DNA of 64,000 nucleotides, taken from positions 2,244,642 to 2,308,641 of the forward strand of contig RPFO01000310.1 in assembly GCA_009746045.1 (NCBI GenBank), read 5' to 3'. The stretch comes from Mesostigma viride (lineage: Eukaryota > Streptophyta > Mesostigmatophyceae > Mesostigmatales > Mesostigmataceae). Shown here piece by piece: positions 24,041 to 35,050 of this stretch. The stretch's first letter is position 1; each line of letters starts with the position of its first letter. The notes under the pieces were generated by a model that saw only the letters and a program-made list of their open reading frames with translations, did not search any database and was not told the origin of the DNA. A program made the translations under genes and the position numbers.

Positions 24041-27000
24041 TGTCCCTGCCTACACGGATAGAGGTAGATGTAGGACAGGTAGATAAGATAGCGCAAGTCA
24101 ATAACGTCGGGCAGATAGACAGCTTAGATAAGGACACCCCGTTGGTAGCGAATACCAGCGTGGGCGCAGAATCAGTCGTTACAGTAGATAGTCGCACCCC
24201 GCTTGTAGCGAATACAAGTGCGGATGCATCCTTGGGCGAGACTTCTGCCCAAGCACGCAGCCGGCCACGGGTAGCGCAGCGAGCTCCGACCAGCCTACGC
24301 GCGCAACTCCGGCTGGTACCCGCAACTTGCTCCTGTTTAGGGGAGGTCTGGCTGTACCGGGATCAGCATTAGACCCCTACCTCAAGGACAAGACCGTCAT
24401 GGACGTGCAGTTCATGGTGGACACGGGTGCGTCTACGTCGTTCATCAACGAGGCATTGGCGCGTCGCGCAGGATACGACATCCGGCCACATGCGACAGTG
24501 GTGAATGTGACCTATTCAGATGGTCGCAAGAGCCCCTCGCCTGGTCGGGTTGATATCAAGGCTGTGATTCAAGGCATCCCTGTGGAGCTCACAGCCACGG
24601 TCGCACCGCTGGGAGCTGCCGACATCATCATCGGCATCGACTGGCTGGACGCGCAGGATGTGGACATTAGCATTCGGCGTCGCGTGGTGTGGTTCCCTGA
24701 CGGTTCCTTTTGGAGCCCTGTCAGCGAATACCAAGTGCAGGGCCCCGACGTGCATAACATCACGCACGAGCGGGAAGTCACCCAGCCCCGCAACGCCTCG
24801 CAGATCCTCATGAGCCTCAAGTCACTGGAGAGTAAGCTGCGTCGAGGCAAGGAGTACTACATGTACCGTCTTGACCTCTCCAACATAGAGGTTCTCCTTA
24901 ATGAGATCGGCGTGGGGTTTACACCCGAGGAGACGGAGCGTTATAACGCGGTTCTAGCGCGACGGGAGAAGCTCTTTGACGAAAGCAAGCAGGAGTTTCC
25001 CCCGCACCGCTCAGTGCTCCACCGCATCCAGGTGAAGGAGGGCTATGGTCCCACGTCCTCCCCCATGTACCGCATGGGTCCAGTTGAGCTGGTGGAGCTG
25101 AAGAAGATCTTGATGGCGCTCTTGGAGCGGGGTCTCATCGAGCCTAGCAATAGCCCCTTCTCGGCTGGTGTGCTACTGGTCCCTAAGCCTGGGGGCAAGT
25201 GGCGGCTCGTCACGGACTACCGGAAGCTCAATGCTATCACGGTAAAGTCCAAGTACCCCCTTCCGCGCATCGACGATATCTTCAACCGCGTCCAAGGAGC
25301 CACGTGCTTTACAGTCCTAGACTGCGCGGATGGCTTCTGGCAGCTTCGCATCGCCCCGGAGGATTGTCACAAGACGGCGTTCAACACGCCCTTTGGGCAT
25401 TACCAGTTTCGGGTGGCCGCGATGGGTTTGTGCAATTCCCCCGCGAGCTTCCAGATGCTCATGAACGACATCCTCCGCCCTGTCATGGGAACCGCGCATC
25501 TTCCGCAGGTTTCCCGTGACCTCAAGGACCCCAACAGGGGCGTGAAGCCCCCGTGGTCCTACAAGCGCACATGCGCTCTCGCGTACCTGGACGACATCCT
25601 CGTGTACTCCAAGACTTTCGAGGATCACTTAGAGGACGTCGACACAGTGTTGCGCATTATGGAAGAGGAGCATCTTTCGGTCCGCAAGGCCAAGGTCCGC
25701 GCTGGACGCAGCGTGCCCTTTTTGGGTCACACCCTCTCTGCCGCTGGCGTCGCGACGGACCCCGCAAAGATTGCTTCCATCCAACAGTGGCCGACCCCGA
25801 CCGACGTCAAGGGTGTGCGCAGCTTTTTGGGTATCGCGTCATACTACCGACGCTTTATCCCCCGCTTCGCGACAATAGCTGCCCCCATCAACGCCCTCCT
25901 CAAGAAGGGTGTTCCCTTTGTCTGGTCGGAACCGTGCCAGCAGGCCTTCGAGGCCCTCAAGCACAGCTTGACCACAGCACCCGTGCTCGCTATCCCGGAT
26001 CCGTCAAGGCCCTTTGTGGTGGCCACGGACGCGAGCAAGGTTGCGATTGGCGGCGTCCTCTGCAGGACCAGGGTCAGGGGTTACAGCCGGTTGAGTATAT
26101 CTCCCGCACCATGATCCCCGCCGAGCGTAACTACCCGGTGCATCAGCAGGAGCTTCTTGCTGTGGTCTACTGCTGTCACACTTGGCGCCATCATCTTCTC
26201 GGGGCTCAGTTTGACGTTGCGATTAGCGAGCAGGGGGACCTTGATCCCCACCGGCTGATCATCCACACGGACCATCGGCCCCTCACGCACCTGCTCGCCC
26301 AACCTAACTTGACGCCCCGTCAGGCGCGGTGGATGGAGTACTTGTCTCAGTTTGCCCCTTTCAAAATTCAGTACGTGAAGGGTGCAGAGAATGTGGTCCC
26401 GGACGCCCTTTCTCGGCGGGCGGACTACGCAGATTTTTATGAGACTATGGACGTACTTCACACCACATGTGGCTCCGCGCAGGAGCCTGGCTCGCCTTGT
26501 GGCGACCCAGGGTCGCCGCACAGTCGCTATCTGTTCCACACCGGTCGCACGACCCAGGACGACCTGTCTCCCGACTGGGAGGCCGCGCGCGAGGACGTGC
26601 GCGCCCCCGGGGAAAGGGAGGGGTCCCGGTCACGAGTGCCACTCAGCCACGTGGTACCGGCTCAGGGAATTTTTCACCTGCAGCGCATCGGGCCCCCTAC
26701 CATTTTTTCGGAGTACGTGCACCAAACCCTTGAGGAGGAGGCGGACACGTACACGATCACTTCTGTCCTGGAGACGTTGATTAGTCGGTTCACTGTCACG
26801 GAGCCCGCGGCCTTAGAGGCAATCAGGTCGCACCCCAAGCAGATGGGCAAGCTCCCGTGCAAGTTCCAGGACGGGCGACTCTATGTCATGGTGAGGCCAG
26901 ACTGCTGGCGCCTGTACGTCCCGGAGTTATGTCGAGCGGCTCTGCTCCATGAGCTCCATGACTCTCTCGCCGGTGGCCACCAAGGGATCCACCGCTTGCT

Positions 27001-28279
27001 GCCACGGGCCAGAAAGAACTTCTATTGGCCAGGCATGCGAGAGTACATTGAGACGTACGTGCGCGAGTGTCCATCATGTCAGATCATGAAGTCCCGCAAT
27101 ACGGGCTCACAGGCGGTCCCCCAGACCCTACCAGACCCGATGGGCCCTTGGGATTCCCTGATGATGGATTTTGTTGGCCCCTTCCGGAAGACCAAGAATG
27201 GCAACAGCATGATTCTGGTTTTCCTGGACCGTTTGACGCGCATGTGTCACCTGGCACCATGTCCGGCCGAACTCACGGCCGAGGCTTGCGCTAAGCTATA
27301 CCTTCACCACGTGTTCAGGTACCACGGACTCAGCCGGCAATTCATATCGGACCGAGACAAGCTGTTCACGGCCCGCTTCTGGCAGGAGTTCTTTGAATGC
27401 CTGGGCACCAAGGTGTCGCTGGGGACAGCATATCACAGCTCGTCCTCCCACCTGGTGGAGAGGCTGAACCGCACAGTGCAAGAGACCATGCGCCACTACA
27501 CCGACGCGGTGGGAAGCAACTGGGAAGAGTTCTTGGGTTTGGTGGAGTTCTCCCTGAATAACGCCCCCCAGGCAGCTCATGGCTTCACACCATTCTTCCT
27601 CAACACGGGCAGGCATCCGCTCACGCCGACTGACCTTCTCACAAGCCCAGCCTTAGCTGAAAAGTCGGTCCGGCGAGACACCCTCGAAGGGGTGGAGAGG
27701 CTGCTGGTCCAGATGCGCCAGGCCCATGACAGTGCGGTCAAGGGCTACCGGGCCGCCGCAGAGCGCTATATGGCGAGGACTGCTGGCCGCCTAGATGCGC
27801 GCACGCCGGCCATCGAGGTGGGCGACTGGGTACTGGTGGAAGGCCCCCGCCTAGGACGTTTCTCTGAGAAGGTAGAGGGTGAGCTCAAGACAAAGCTCCG
27901 TCCTATGTTCCTGGGGCCACACAAGGTTCTGGAGAAGCTCGGAGATGTGATGTTCAAGGTGGACATCCCGAGCTCCTGGAACACTTCCTCCAACTTCCAT
28001 CGAGACCAGCTCAAGTTATACCACCAGAACTCCATCCAAGGTCGGCTCAACCCGCCGGCCCCTGTCGAGTACAACCCCGAGACTGGAGAACAGGAAGACG
28101 AGGTGGCCGAGATCGTGGACCACCGGGACATCAAGCGTGGGAGAGGTAGACAGCGACAGTATCGCGTACGGTGGCGTTTTGCTCAGCATGATTACGAGGA
28201 TTCGTGGCGAACCGAGAATGAGCTAGAAGGGTGTGAACGTCTGCTTCGCGAGTATAAGGCCAAGCATGCCCTCCACTAG
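24041..28279 (+). pseudogene. pol: Chromovirus 1 Pol (protease, RT, RNase H, integrase, chromodomain), frameshifted
   Basis: Domains in order: a linker with a duplicated TPLVANTS motif (24130-24230), an aspartic protease with DTGAS (24418), a reverse transcriptase with YLDDILVY (25585), RNase H (ATDASKVAIGG, then ELLAVVY), an integrase with an HHCC finger, catalytic D (MMDFVGPF), D (ISDRDKLF) and E (HLVERLNRTV), and a C-terminal chromodomain (EIVDHRDIKRGRGRQRQYRV, then RWRF) that targets integration to chromatin. The frame changes twice: near 24340, and at about 26057, where one base is missing between GVL and the QDQG motif compared with element 2. The copy is therefore dead unless these are sequence errors. 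Confidence 0.9.
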
Positions 28280-28465
28280 GCTACCGCGAAGGTAGTAGTG
28301 GTGGGGGCGCTATGACAACGGGCTTGATCACGTGTAGCCAGGATGCCGCGAAGGCACTTGTGTTATTCACGTCGATGTGTACGCACCATCGTGGTAATTG
28401 GGTATAAGAGCCTAGTATCAAGTGTACCCCTTTTTCACACTCACACGCCTTGAGTCGAGTGTGCG

Positions 28466-29836
28466 ATGATCGCAGATGCTTCCACAGCAGCCCGACAGCG
28501 AGGAGCCGAGATATCGTTGTTCGCTGACAACGTTGACTTGCGGATGGACATGGACATGAACGTCCCGCAGCCATTGGCGGAGCCTAAGACTCCTGACCAA
28601 CGCCAGGTGCAAACAGGGCCGACTCGGCGAACGGGCGGTTCTGTCACACCTGCGGTGACACCGATCCAACAACGGGACGGTGATGCCGTGCGAACCATTC
28701 GGACCCAGGGAACGGGGGGATGACGGTTCTTGTCGGGACGGGACCGACCCGGCGAACGGGCGGCTCGACCGACCTGACCAAGCTCGTTCCGAGGTTATTG
28801 AGCGCAACCAGAAACGGCCCCAAGTGGAACCGGATGCCCAGCGAGAAGTTAGACGTCGCGCATGTACGAACGAGGTGTCGGCGGGCAGCGTCTCCGCGGA
28901 TTCCCAGAGTCCGCGCCGAGAAGCTCGAACTTACTCCGAGCGGGTGGCCCGCGTGGAGACGTCCCGCGCCCATATACCAGAGAGGCGTGGCCCGATACCA
29001 GCGGTGGGCTTTATATCTCCCGCGCAGGGGTCTTTGATCGTACAGGCGGTGGCTCGACCGGCGCCATGGACGGTGGGCGCTTACGTCAGCGCGTTTCCCG
29101 GCCCACAACGAGTACGCCCCTTACGCGAGTTTCGGGGTGTTCCCGTCTACATTGAACTCCCACCACCGCCGTTCGTGGCCGTCGACAGCGCGGACTATCA
29201 TCGACCGCAACCGCTGCACTTTGAGGCAGGAACTCATGCGTATGTGGAGCGAGGCTCCATGCGCGAGCTAGTCTGCTTCGACTTGCACCCAGGGAGGGCG
29301 GCCCCGCGACCCCAGGACTGCCTAGAATCGACGCCAGAGGGTTCTGGTACGCGTTACGGCCCCAAGCGGGAGCTGCCAAAATACATGGTAGATGGTAAAC
29401 CTCGAAAGGTTGACTGTCCCAAGTATGCTCCGTGCGAGGGAGAGGCATTCCTCGACTGGGTTGTGCCCAACTTTGTGAGGGCTCCGGGCTTTCGCTTCAA
29501 CGCTCTCCAGGTGCGCGTCGTAGTGTTGACCATGGCGGGGGTTTCTTTGCGGAGCATGGATGTGGGGTTATTGATTGGAACGCGGGCACAATCATGTTCA
29601 CGCACCCGCAATACCTGGCCGCATTCATGTCGTACTGGCCCACCGGGACGTGGGTAGACCTCGCTCAAACGCGCACCAACGTGAACGAATACCAGCTCGC
29701 ATACAATGCGGATCACCTCGCTAACCCCGGGAAGATCCTCGAGGAAATTGGTGAGCAGGGTCGCCAGGTACTCCACGAGTATCGTCAACGGAAGGCGCGG
29801 TCGGGAGGGGTGGGCCCCAGCATTGGAGGAATGTGA
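28466..29836 (+). pseudogene. Extra ORF of chromovirus 1 between pol and the 3' LTR
   Basis: Three overlapping same-strand frames (28466-28723, 28683-29657, 29432-29836) look like one decayed gene. Protein-like stretches include FEAGTHAYVERGSMRELVCF, KRELPKYMVDGKPRKVDCPK and, in the last frame, GVIDWNAGTIMFTHPQYLAA with later ADHLANPGKILEEIGEQG. A block around GPTRRTGGS is duplicated (28615 and 28740). I recognise no domain and see no membrane segment or signal peptide, so there is no support for an envelope protein. Chromoviruses normally have nothing here. Confidence 0.45.
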
Positions 29837-30156
29837 GGGTCGCGACCTCCTCATGGATGGATTGCAACGGGATGGCGACAGCATCCCATCGGCTATCAAG
29901 GAATTGTCCTTGTGTGGCAACGCCGGGGAGAATTGGCTTTACTAACCCGCTGGCGAACAGGGGTTGGGACATAGTATCCCCATGGCCGATTTTGTACTAT
30001 TGTTCTCTATAGCTGACTGCCCAGCCTGGGCAATTGTCGCTTTTGTGTGTTGCTTGTTTTGCTTGCAAGAGCTTCTTTTTTTTCTTGTTTGTTTGTTTGT
30101 GTTAATTGTCTTGTTGCGTGCGCCCCAAGCCTGGACGATAAAGCTATCGTCCCCTG

Positions 30157-30169
30157 GGGAAGGGAGGAG
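30157..30169 (+). other. Polypurine tract of chromovirus 1
   Basis: GGGAAGGGAGGAG directly abuts the TGTTAC start of the 3' LTR, the expected plus-strand primer position. Confidence 0.8.
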
Positions 30170-30830
30170 TGTTACGGCCCAGACCTTTGTATGGGCGTAA
30201 CAATGCCTTCAATAAATAAGTCGAAAGTCATTTGTTATTCGTTTGGGACTTTCGATAGCTCGCTTTCATAGTCCGCCGGACTATAGGACTCAATTCGGGA
30301 CTTATTTGTCCTAAGTTCGGGACTTTGTGTGTTTATTTGGTACTTTGTGTGTTTCGGACCAATTATTTTGGGCCTAGCCAGAAGTACGAGATCTTCTAGG
30401 GGCCGGGCCGGCCCTAGACGTCATACAGAACCTATTAGGGCTTGACGGCAGTATCTGGAAGATCGGCGCGCATGTCGGCGCGCCTGCACACCAACTTGCC
30501 AGCTTGGTAGCGCAGCTAGGTGAAATTGGTCTGAGGACGATGGACTCTCTCTCTTTGGTTTGATGATTAATGAAACGAGTGTTGACGACTCTCTCAGACC
30601 AAGGGGCACTAATCCGGATGCCATTTGCCTCATGACATGCCGTGTTATATAGCTAGATTAACACTGCTGATGCTATAAGGCCTAGCTGAGGATAAACCGC
30701 TGCTCAGTTAGTCAATTTACTGCGATCTTTGCTTGCTATCGCGGTACGCGGATGCGCGGCTATGCCGGCTTATTAAACTGCGCCTTATACTAGATTAGAT
30801 CTTTCGCACCATCCGGATCGGGATGTAACA
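30170..30830 (+). repeat. 3' LTR of chromovirus 1
   Basis: 661 bp, near-identical to 17859-18529, TGTTAC...GTAACA, followed by the CTGGC target duplication. Confidence 0.95.
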
Positions 30831-31560
30831 CTGGCCCTCGGCATGGCAGGGCCCCCACCCACACTCCGCCTCTTAGACGATGCCGAGGTCAACTACCCTC
30901 CTTCAGGCCGCTTCAAGCTGCTCGGCAGTTGGCTTCCCGACTGCGAGGACGACATGACGACACGGATCGGCATGGCGTGGGCGCACCTCCATGACCACCG
31001 CCGCTGGTGGAGCAACCCCGCCCTACCCCGGATCGTCAAGCGTGACCTCTTCAAGGTCGTCATTCTGACGATCCTGACCTACGGCGCCGAGACGTGGACA
31101 CTGACGCAGGAGCTGGAGCAACGACTCGACGGCGCCGTCACCAAGATGCCGGCTGCGCACTAAGGCCCTTAGCATCCCCTTTGGTTTGCACATTAGTAAT
31201 GAGGATTTGTACGCTGATTTGCCCTATGTTTCCCACATTATTAGGCACAGGCGCCTGGGCCTAGCCGGGCACCTGGCCCGCACAGATCAGGTAGATACCT
31301 CAGATAGACTAGCTGGCACCAAGCCCGCCCAGCATGGGCGATAGTATGTCCTCACCTGGCGTGCCCCCGGCCGCGCGCGGCAGGGCCGCCACCCGTGGAC
31401 TTTTCGTGATAGACTCGGCATGGACATGTGCTACACTAGACGTGACGGGCTCACCCCCGGGCAGCCTCCTGGTTTGTCCAAAAAAACCAGTGTTGGGTGG
31501 GCAGGGTGGCGCCGGGCGCGGGCTGGCGACCACCCACAAGTCGCCGGCGGCAGTCAAACA
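30831..31560 (+). mobile_element. LINE fragment (RT C-terminal region), right part
   Basis: The interrupted LINE frame resumes: GRFKLLGSWLPDCEDDMTTR, then LFKVVILTILTYGAETWTLT, then (after a frame break near 31150) IIRHRRLGLAGHLARTDQVD. The last two motifs recur in every LINE copy in this window (LTYGAEAWTLT, FVGHLA-TSQVDT) and are the typical C-terminal end of this type of non-LTR RT. Final pieces resemble 59500-59640 (YVLTWRAPGR). The copy is full of stops and not functional. Confidence 0.8.
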
Positions 31561-31584
31561 GTGCCACACCGGGCTAGAAGCCAC

Positions 31585-31701
31585 TTCACGCCTTAAGTTG
31601 GGTTTTCGCTAGTACAGCCAGCTGCCTTAAGTTGGGCTTGCAATGCAGCTAACTGCGACCCAACTGAACCCAACTGAAGCCAACCCAACTTAAGGCGTGA
31701 A
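31585..31701. repeat. Fold-back (inverted repeat), about 117 bp
   Basis: A 20-bp arm TTCACGCCTTAAGTTGGGTT at 31585-31604 is matched exactly in reverse complement at 31682-31701. A second shifted copy (CTAGTACAGCCAGCTGCCTTAAGTTGGG region, 31610-31638) pairs with 31683-31713. This is a compact cruciform-forming sequence, perhaps a MITE remnant. Confidence 0.8.
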
Positions 31702-31713
31702 TGGCTGTACTAG

Positions 31714-32257
31714 TTACGCACAGCACAACGGCTCGCGTGCATTTTATACACCGCAAGTCCTAATTGGCTACAGTAGAGAGATTGTTATTAGAGAGATTAT
31801 TATCATTGAGGTCGTTCTTCGCAGCAATTCAATGGTGAATGGCCAGAATGGCCGCAGAGGTTGATTCAGCTAATCGACCAGAACGGGGCAGAAGGATGCG
31901 AACTTCGACAATATACAGTTCTGTTCGCGCTTGAAGATGTGATTTTGGCAATACCTCTGCGCAGTCGCCAGGTATGCTTAACTTTGTCTGTAAGTCTGTA
32001 ACATATACGAGCCACCGTATGCGGGGCCGTGCTAGCTGGTTTGAAGAATTGAAATGGAAGCTACAAAGATTGCATTCATATATCGGGTACCTTTGGCGCG
32101 CTGTAGCCTGAGATTATGGTGTCCAAGAGGACGCTTGCAAAATTTCTGAATATAGCGGGCATTACAGTAAATGCCTCCGCGGCGAGCCTTCTAGTTTATT
32201 GAGCCTCGCTATTCCAGAATAGCGTCGAGCAACAATTCCATTACTCGTAAGATCATT
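31714..32257. other. Intergenic
   Basis: AT-richer than its surroundings. No gene or repeat recognised. It should hold the promoter of the gene starting at 32258, but no defined element is visible. Confidence 0.4.
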
Positions 32258-35050
32258 ATGGCGCACCGGTGGTTCCTGGCCATGTGCTTTCTTGGCCAGC
32301 TGGCTGCCCCTATTTCAAGTGCAGAGGCCCAGCCAAGCGGTCTAGCGGGCGGGTACTTGGGGCCGCTGGATGCGCTCCAGCAACAACTGGTTGAGCTTAC
32401 GGGAGCGTTGCGATTCGAGGAGGCAGAGAGCGTCCGCCAGATGATGGAGAGCACGATGGCATCCATGCTCCAAGCAGGGACCCTGCCCGCCAGCGCCTTG
32501 CACACCGCCGACCTCGTCCGCGGCATGGTCAACGCGATGCCTACCAGCGTGGACGCCTTTGCGGAGGTCATCCAGCGCTCCCCCGCCACTTGCGTGCCGA
32601 ATCAGCCCCCGAACGGCATTCGCGAGAAGACCTCCCCTCGGAGCTCTCCTCATAGCTCAAGCTCATCAAGTTCGGCAAGACCCCCTCGTGATCCGGCCAA
32701 GCCCCCTCGTGATCCAAAGCCAGCCGCGTCTTCCAAGGCGTCCGTCCCTAGCCCCACTGCGAGCGACACAGGGGTCACTCGCCCTTCACAACCCCCCGCG
32801 AAGAAAGGCTCACGAGCGCCCACGAAGCCACTACCGCCCGTACAGATTATCACCAGAGAGGGCCGAGTTGCATCAGCTACACCTTCAACACTTCACCCCG
32901 CTGCACCTAATCCCACTGCGCCTCATCCCGCTGCAGCATCTAAGCATGCTGCTGCGCCTAAGCCGGCCGCACCCGAGGCTGCAGTACCCGAGGCCACCAC
33001 TGTGACAGCAGGCAGCAGCGGAAGTTCACCCAGCTCATCGTCACCCTCCCCCGCCGGTACACCCCGAGCCCCACGGAAACGAGGCTCGAAAGCTCCTGCC
33101 AAGCCGCTGCCACCCGTGAAGATGATCTCACGATCGGACGCTGATAACGCGGTCGCTGCCGCTGCCGCCGCTTCGTCCCCTGCAGGTGCGGAATTCCACG
33201 AATCTGCTTTATCACGGGACAGCAGCGCTGGCGGCAGCACGCTCCTTCCAGTGCTCCCCTTTGCAGGGGATGCCAGAGCTAGCGGCAGCATGCTCCATCT
33301 GGGCCCCATCCCCTCCCTGGCCGGGCATGGCACCACCAGCATCAGCGCGCGTGGCTTGATATCCCGAATGACCAGGGACAGCAGCGCTGGCGGCAGCACG
33401 CTCCGCCAAAAGTTTCCCATGCCACAGGACGGCAGCAGCATGGGCAGAGCACACGGTCCAGAACCCTTCGTGGCAGGGGACAGCAGCATGCGCCGCCCGG
33501 ACTCCACATGGAGAGGCGGCAGCAGCATTGGGCCTGGTTCGGGTCTCCCTTCTGGGGACATGCCCTGGTCGGGCGCGGCAACAGCAAAGGACAACAGCGG
33601 CCACGATGGGGGTGGTGGTGGCGGCGGCAGCAGGCGCGGTGGCAGGGGCACCGGCGGCAGCAATAACGGCTGGGGTGGCACCGGGGCGGGCGGCGGCGGT
33701 GGCGACAGCACGCTCCGCCGAAACTTCCCCATGCCACAGGACGGCAGCAGCATGGGCAGAGCACACGGTCCAGAACCCTTCGTGGCAGGGGACAGCAGCA
33801 TGCGCAGCCCGGACTCCTCATGGAGAGGCGGCAGCAGCGTTGGGCCTGGTTCCGGGGACATGCCCTGGTCGGGCACGGCAACAGCGGAGGACAGCAGCGA
33901 CGATGGGGGTGGTGGTGGCGGCGGCAGCAGGGGCGGTGGCAGGGGCACCGGCGGCAGCAATAACGGCTGGGGTGGCGTCGGGGCGGGCGGCGGCGGTGGC
34001 GACAGCACGCTCCGCCGAAACTTCCCCATGCCACAGGACGGCAGCAGCATGGGCAGAGCACACGGTCCAGAACCCTTCGTGGCAGGGGACAGCAGCATGC
34101 GCGGCCCGGACTCCACATGGAGAGGCGGCAGCAGCGTTGGGCCTGGTTCCGGGGACATGCCCTGGTCGGGCACGGTAACAGCGGAGGACAGCAGCGACGA
34201 TGGGGGTGGTGGTGGCGGCGGCAGCAGGGGCGGTGGCAGGGGCACCGGCGGCAGCAATAACGGCTGGGGTGGTGGCGATGAGGGTGACACCACCACGACC
34301 AGCAGCTGGGGCAGCAGCAGTAGCAGCAGTACGGAACGCAGGTGGAACGGCTGGGGTGGCACCGGGGCGGGCGGCGGCGGTGGCGACAGCACGCTCCGCC
34401 GAAACTTCCCCATGCCACAGGACGGCAGCAGCATGGGCAGAACACTCGGTCCAGAACCTTTCGTGGCAGGGGACAGCAGCATGCGCGGCCCGGACTCCAC
34501 ATGGAGAGGCGGCAGCAGCGTTGGGCCTGGTTCCGGGGACATGCCCTGGTCGGGCACGGCAACAGCGGAGGACAGCAGCGACGATGGGGGTGGTCGTGGC
34601 GGCGGCAGCAGGGGCGGTGGCAGGGGCACCGGCGGCAGCAATAACGGCTGGGGTGGTGGCGATGAGGGTGACACCACCACGACCAGCAGCTGGGGCAGCA
34701 GCAGCAGTACGGAACGCAGGTGGAACGGCAGGGGTGGCACCGGGGCGGGCGGCGGCGGTGGCGACAGCAGCGGCTATGGCGGTGGTGGCGCCGATGGTGG
34801 CAGCAGCGGGGGCGGCAATCGCTGGGGTGGCACTGTGTCAGGACCTGCGTCCGCTTTTGCAGCACCCAGCCAGGCAGCCAATTCGGCTCTAGCATGGGAT
34901 ACCACACAGGCCATCCCCCAGATCACGGCGACGTCAAGAGTGTCACGGCAAGAGCTGCAGGAGGCGAGGCAGCGTGAGGAGGAGGAGGAGAAACGGGCCA
35001 AGGAGTTTTTGCAGGAGCTGGCGAAGTTGCAGCAGACATTTCAAACATGA
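32258..35050 (+). CDS. Secreted glycine/serine-rich repeat protein, single exon
   Basis: 930 residues. The N-terminus (MAHRWFLAMCFLGQLAAPIS then SAEAQ) looks like a cleavable signal peptide. Residues 37-67 (LDALQQQLVELTGALRFEEA then ESVRQMME) resemble a UVR-type helical hairpin. A Pro/Ser/Ala-rich stalk follows (about 115-330), typical of algal extracellular matrix proteins. From about 388 there are four long repeats (starting at 388, 492, 591 and 718), each with MPQDGSSMGRAHGPEPFVAG and a block of glycine runs such as GGGGGGGSRGGGRGTGGSNN. The C-terminus (ELQEARQREEEEEKRAKEFL) is a predicted coiled coil. The single open frame through such repetitive DNA argues for a real gene under selection. 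A cell-wall or matrix role is inference; no enzyme domain is present. Confidence 0.65.
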   Translation: MAHRWFLAMCFLGQLAAPISSAEAQPSGLAGGYLGPLDALQQQLVELTGALRFEEAESVRQMMESTMASMLQAGTLPASALHTADLVRGMVNAMPTSVDAFAEVIQRSPATCVPNQPPNGIREKTSPRSSPHSSSSSSSARPPRDPAKPPRDPKPAASSKASVPSPTASDTGVTRPSQPPAKKGSRAPTKPLPPVQIITREGRVASATPSTLHPAAPNPTAPHPAAASKHAAAPKPAAPEAAVPEATTVTAGSSGSSPSSSSPSPAGTPRAPRKRGSKAPAKPLPPVKMISRSDADNAVAAAAAASSPAGAEFHESALSRDSSAGGSTLLPVLPFAGDARASGSMLHLGPIPSLAGHGTTSISARGLISRMTRDSSAGGSTLRQKFPMPQDGSSMGRAHGPEPFVAGDSSMRRPDSTWRGGSSIGPGSGLPSGDMPWSGAATAKDNSGHDGGGGGGGSRRGGRGTGGSNNGWGGTGAGGGGGDSTLRRNFPMPQDGSSMGRAHGPEPFVAGDSSMRSPDSSWRGGSSVGPGSGDMPWSGTATAEDSSDDGGGGGGGSRGGGRGTGGSNNGWGGVGAGGGGGDSTLRRNFPMPQDGSSMGRAHGPEPFVAGDSSMRGPDSTWRGGSSVGPGSGDMPWSGTVTAEDSSDDGGGGGGGSRGGGRGTGGSNNGWGGGDEGDTTTTSSWGSSSSSSTERRWNGWGGTGAGGGGGDSTLRRNFPMPQDGSSMGRTLGPEPFVAGDSSMRGPDSTWRGGSSVGPGSGDMPWSGTATAEDSSDDGGGRGGGSRGGGRGTGGSNNGWGGGDEGDTTTTSSWGSSSSTERRWNGRGGTGAGGGGGDSSGYGGGGADGGSSGGGNRWGGTVSGPASAFAAPSQAANSALAWDTTQAIPQITATSRVSRQELQEARQREEEEEKRAKEFLQELAKLQQTFQT

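Larger units (their letters stand above)
17859..30830 (+). mobile_element. Chromovirus (Ty3/gypsy LTR retrotransposon) no. 1
   Basis: Two near-identical LTRs (17859-18529 and 30170-30830) begin TGTTAC and end GTAACA. The insertion is flanked by the 5-bp repeat CTGGC (17854-17858 and 30831-30835). Removing the element and one CTGGC restores the LINE reading frame across the site. A primer-binding-like TGGATCGGAGG begins one base after the 5' LTR, and a purine tract (GGGGAAGGGAGGAG) precedes the 3' LTR. Internal order: viroplasmin/RNase H1-N-like ORF, gag, protease-RT-RNase H-integrase-chromodomain, then an extra ORF. A 2.07-kb retroposon (18719-20784) sits in the leader. LTR similarity suggests fairly recent insertion, but indels in pol make it non-functional as written. 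Confidence 0.95.

Noticed and set aside
28466-29836. Envelope-like gene in chromovirus 1
   Set aside because: Position fits, but no signal peptide, membrane segment or envelope-like motif is visible.
32923-34907. Minus-strand frames of 521 and 605 residues opposite the Gly-rich gene
   Set aside because: Pro/Leu and Cys/Arg repeats mirror the Gly/Ser repeat of the plus strand; the plus frame alone has a signal peptide and ordered N- and C-terminal regions.
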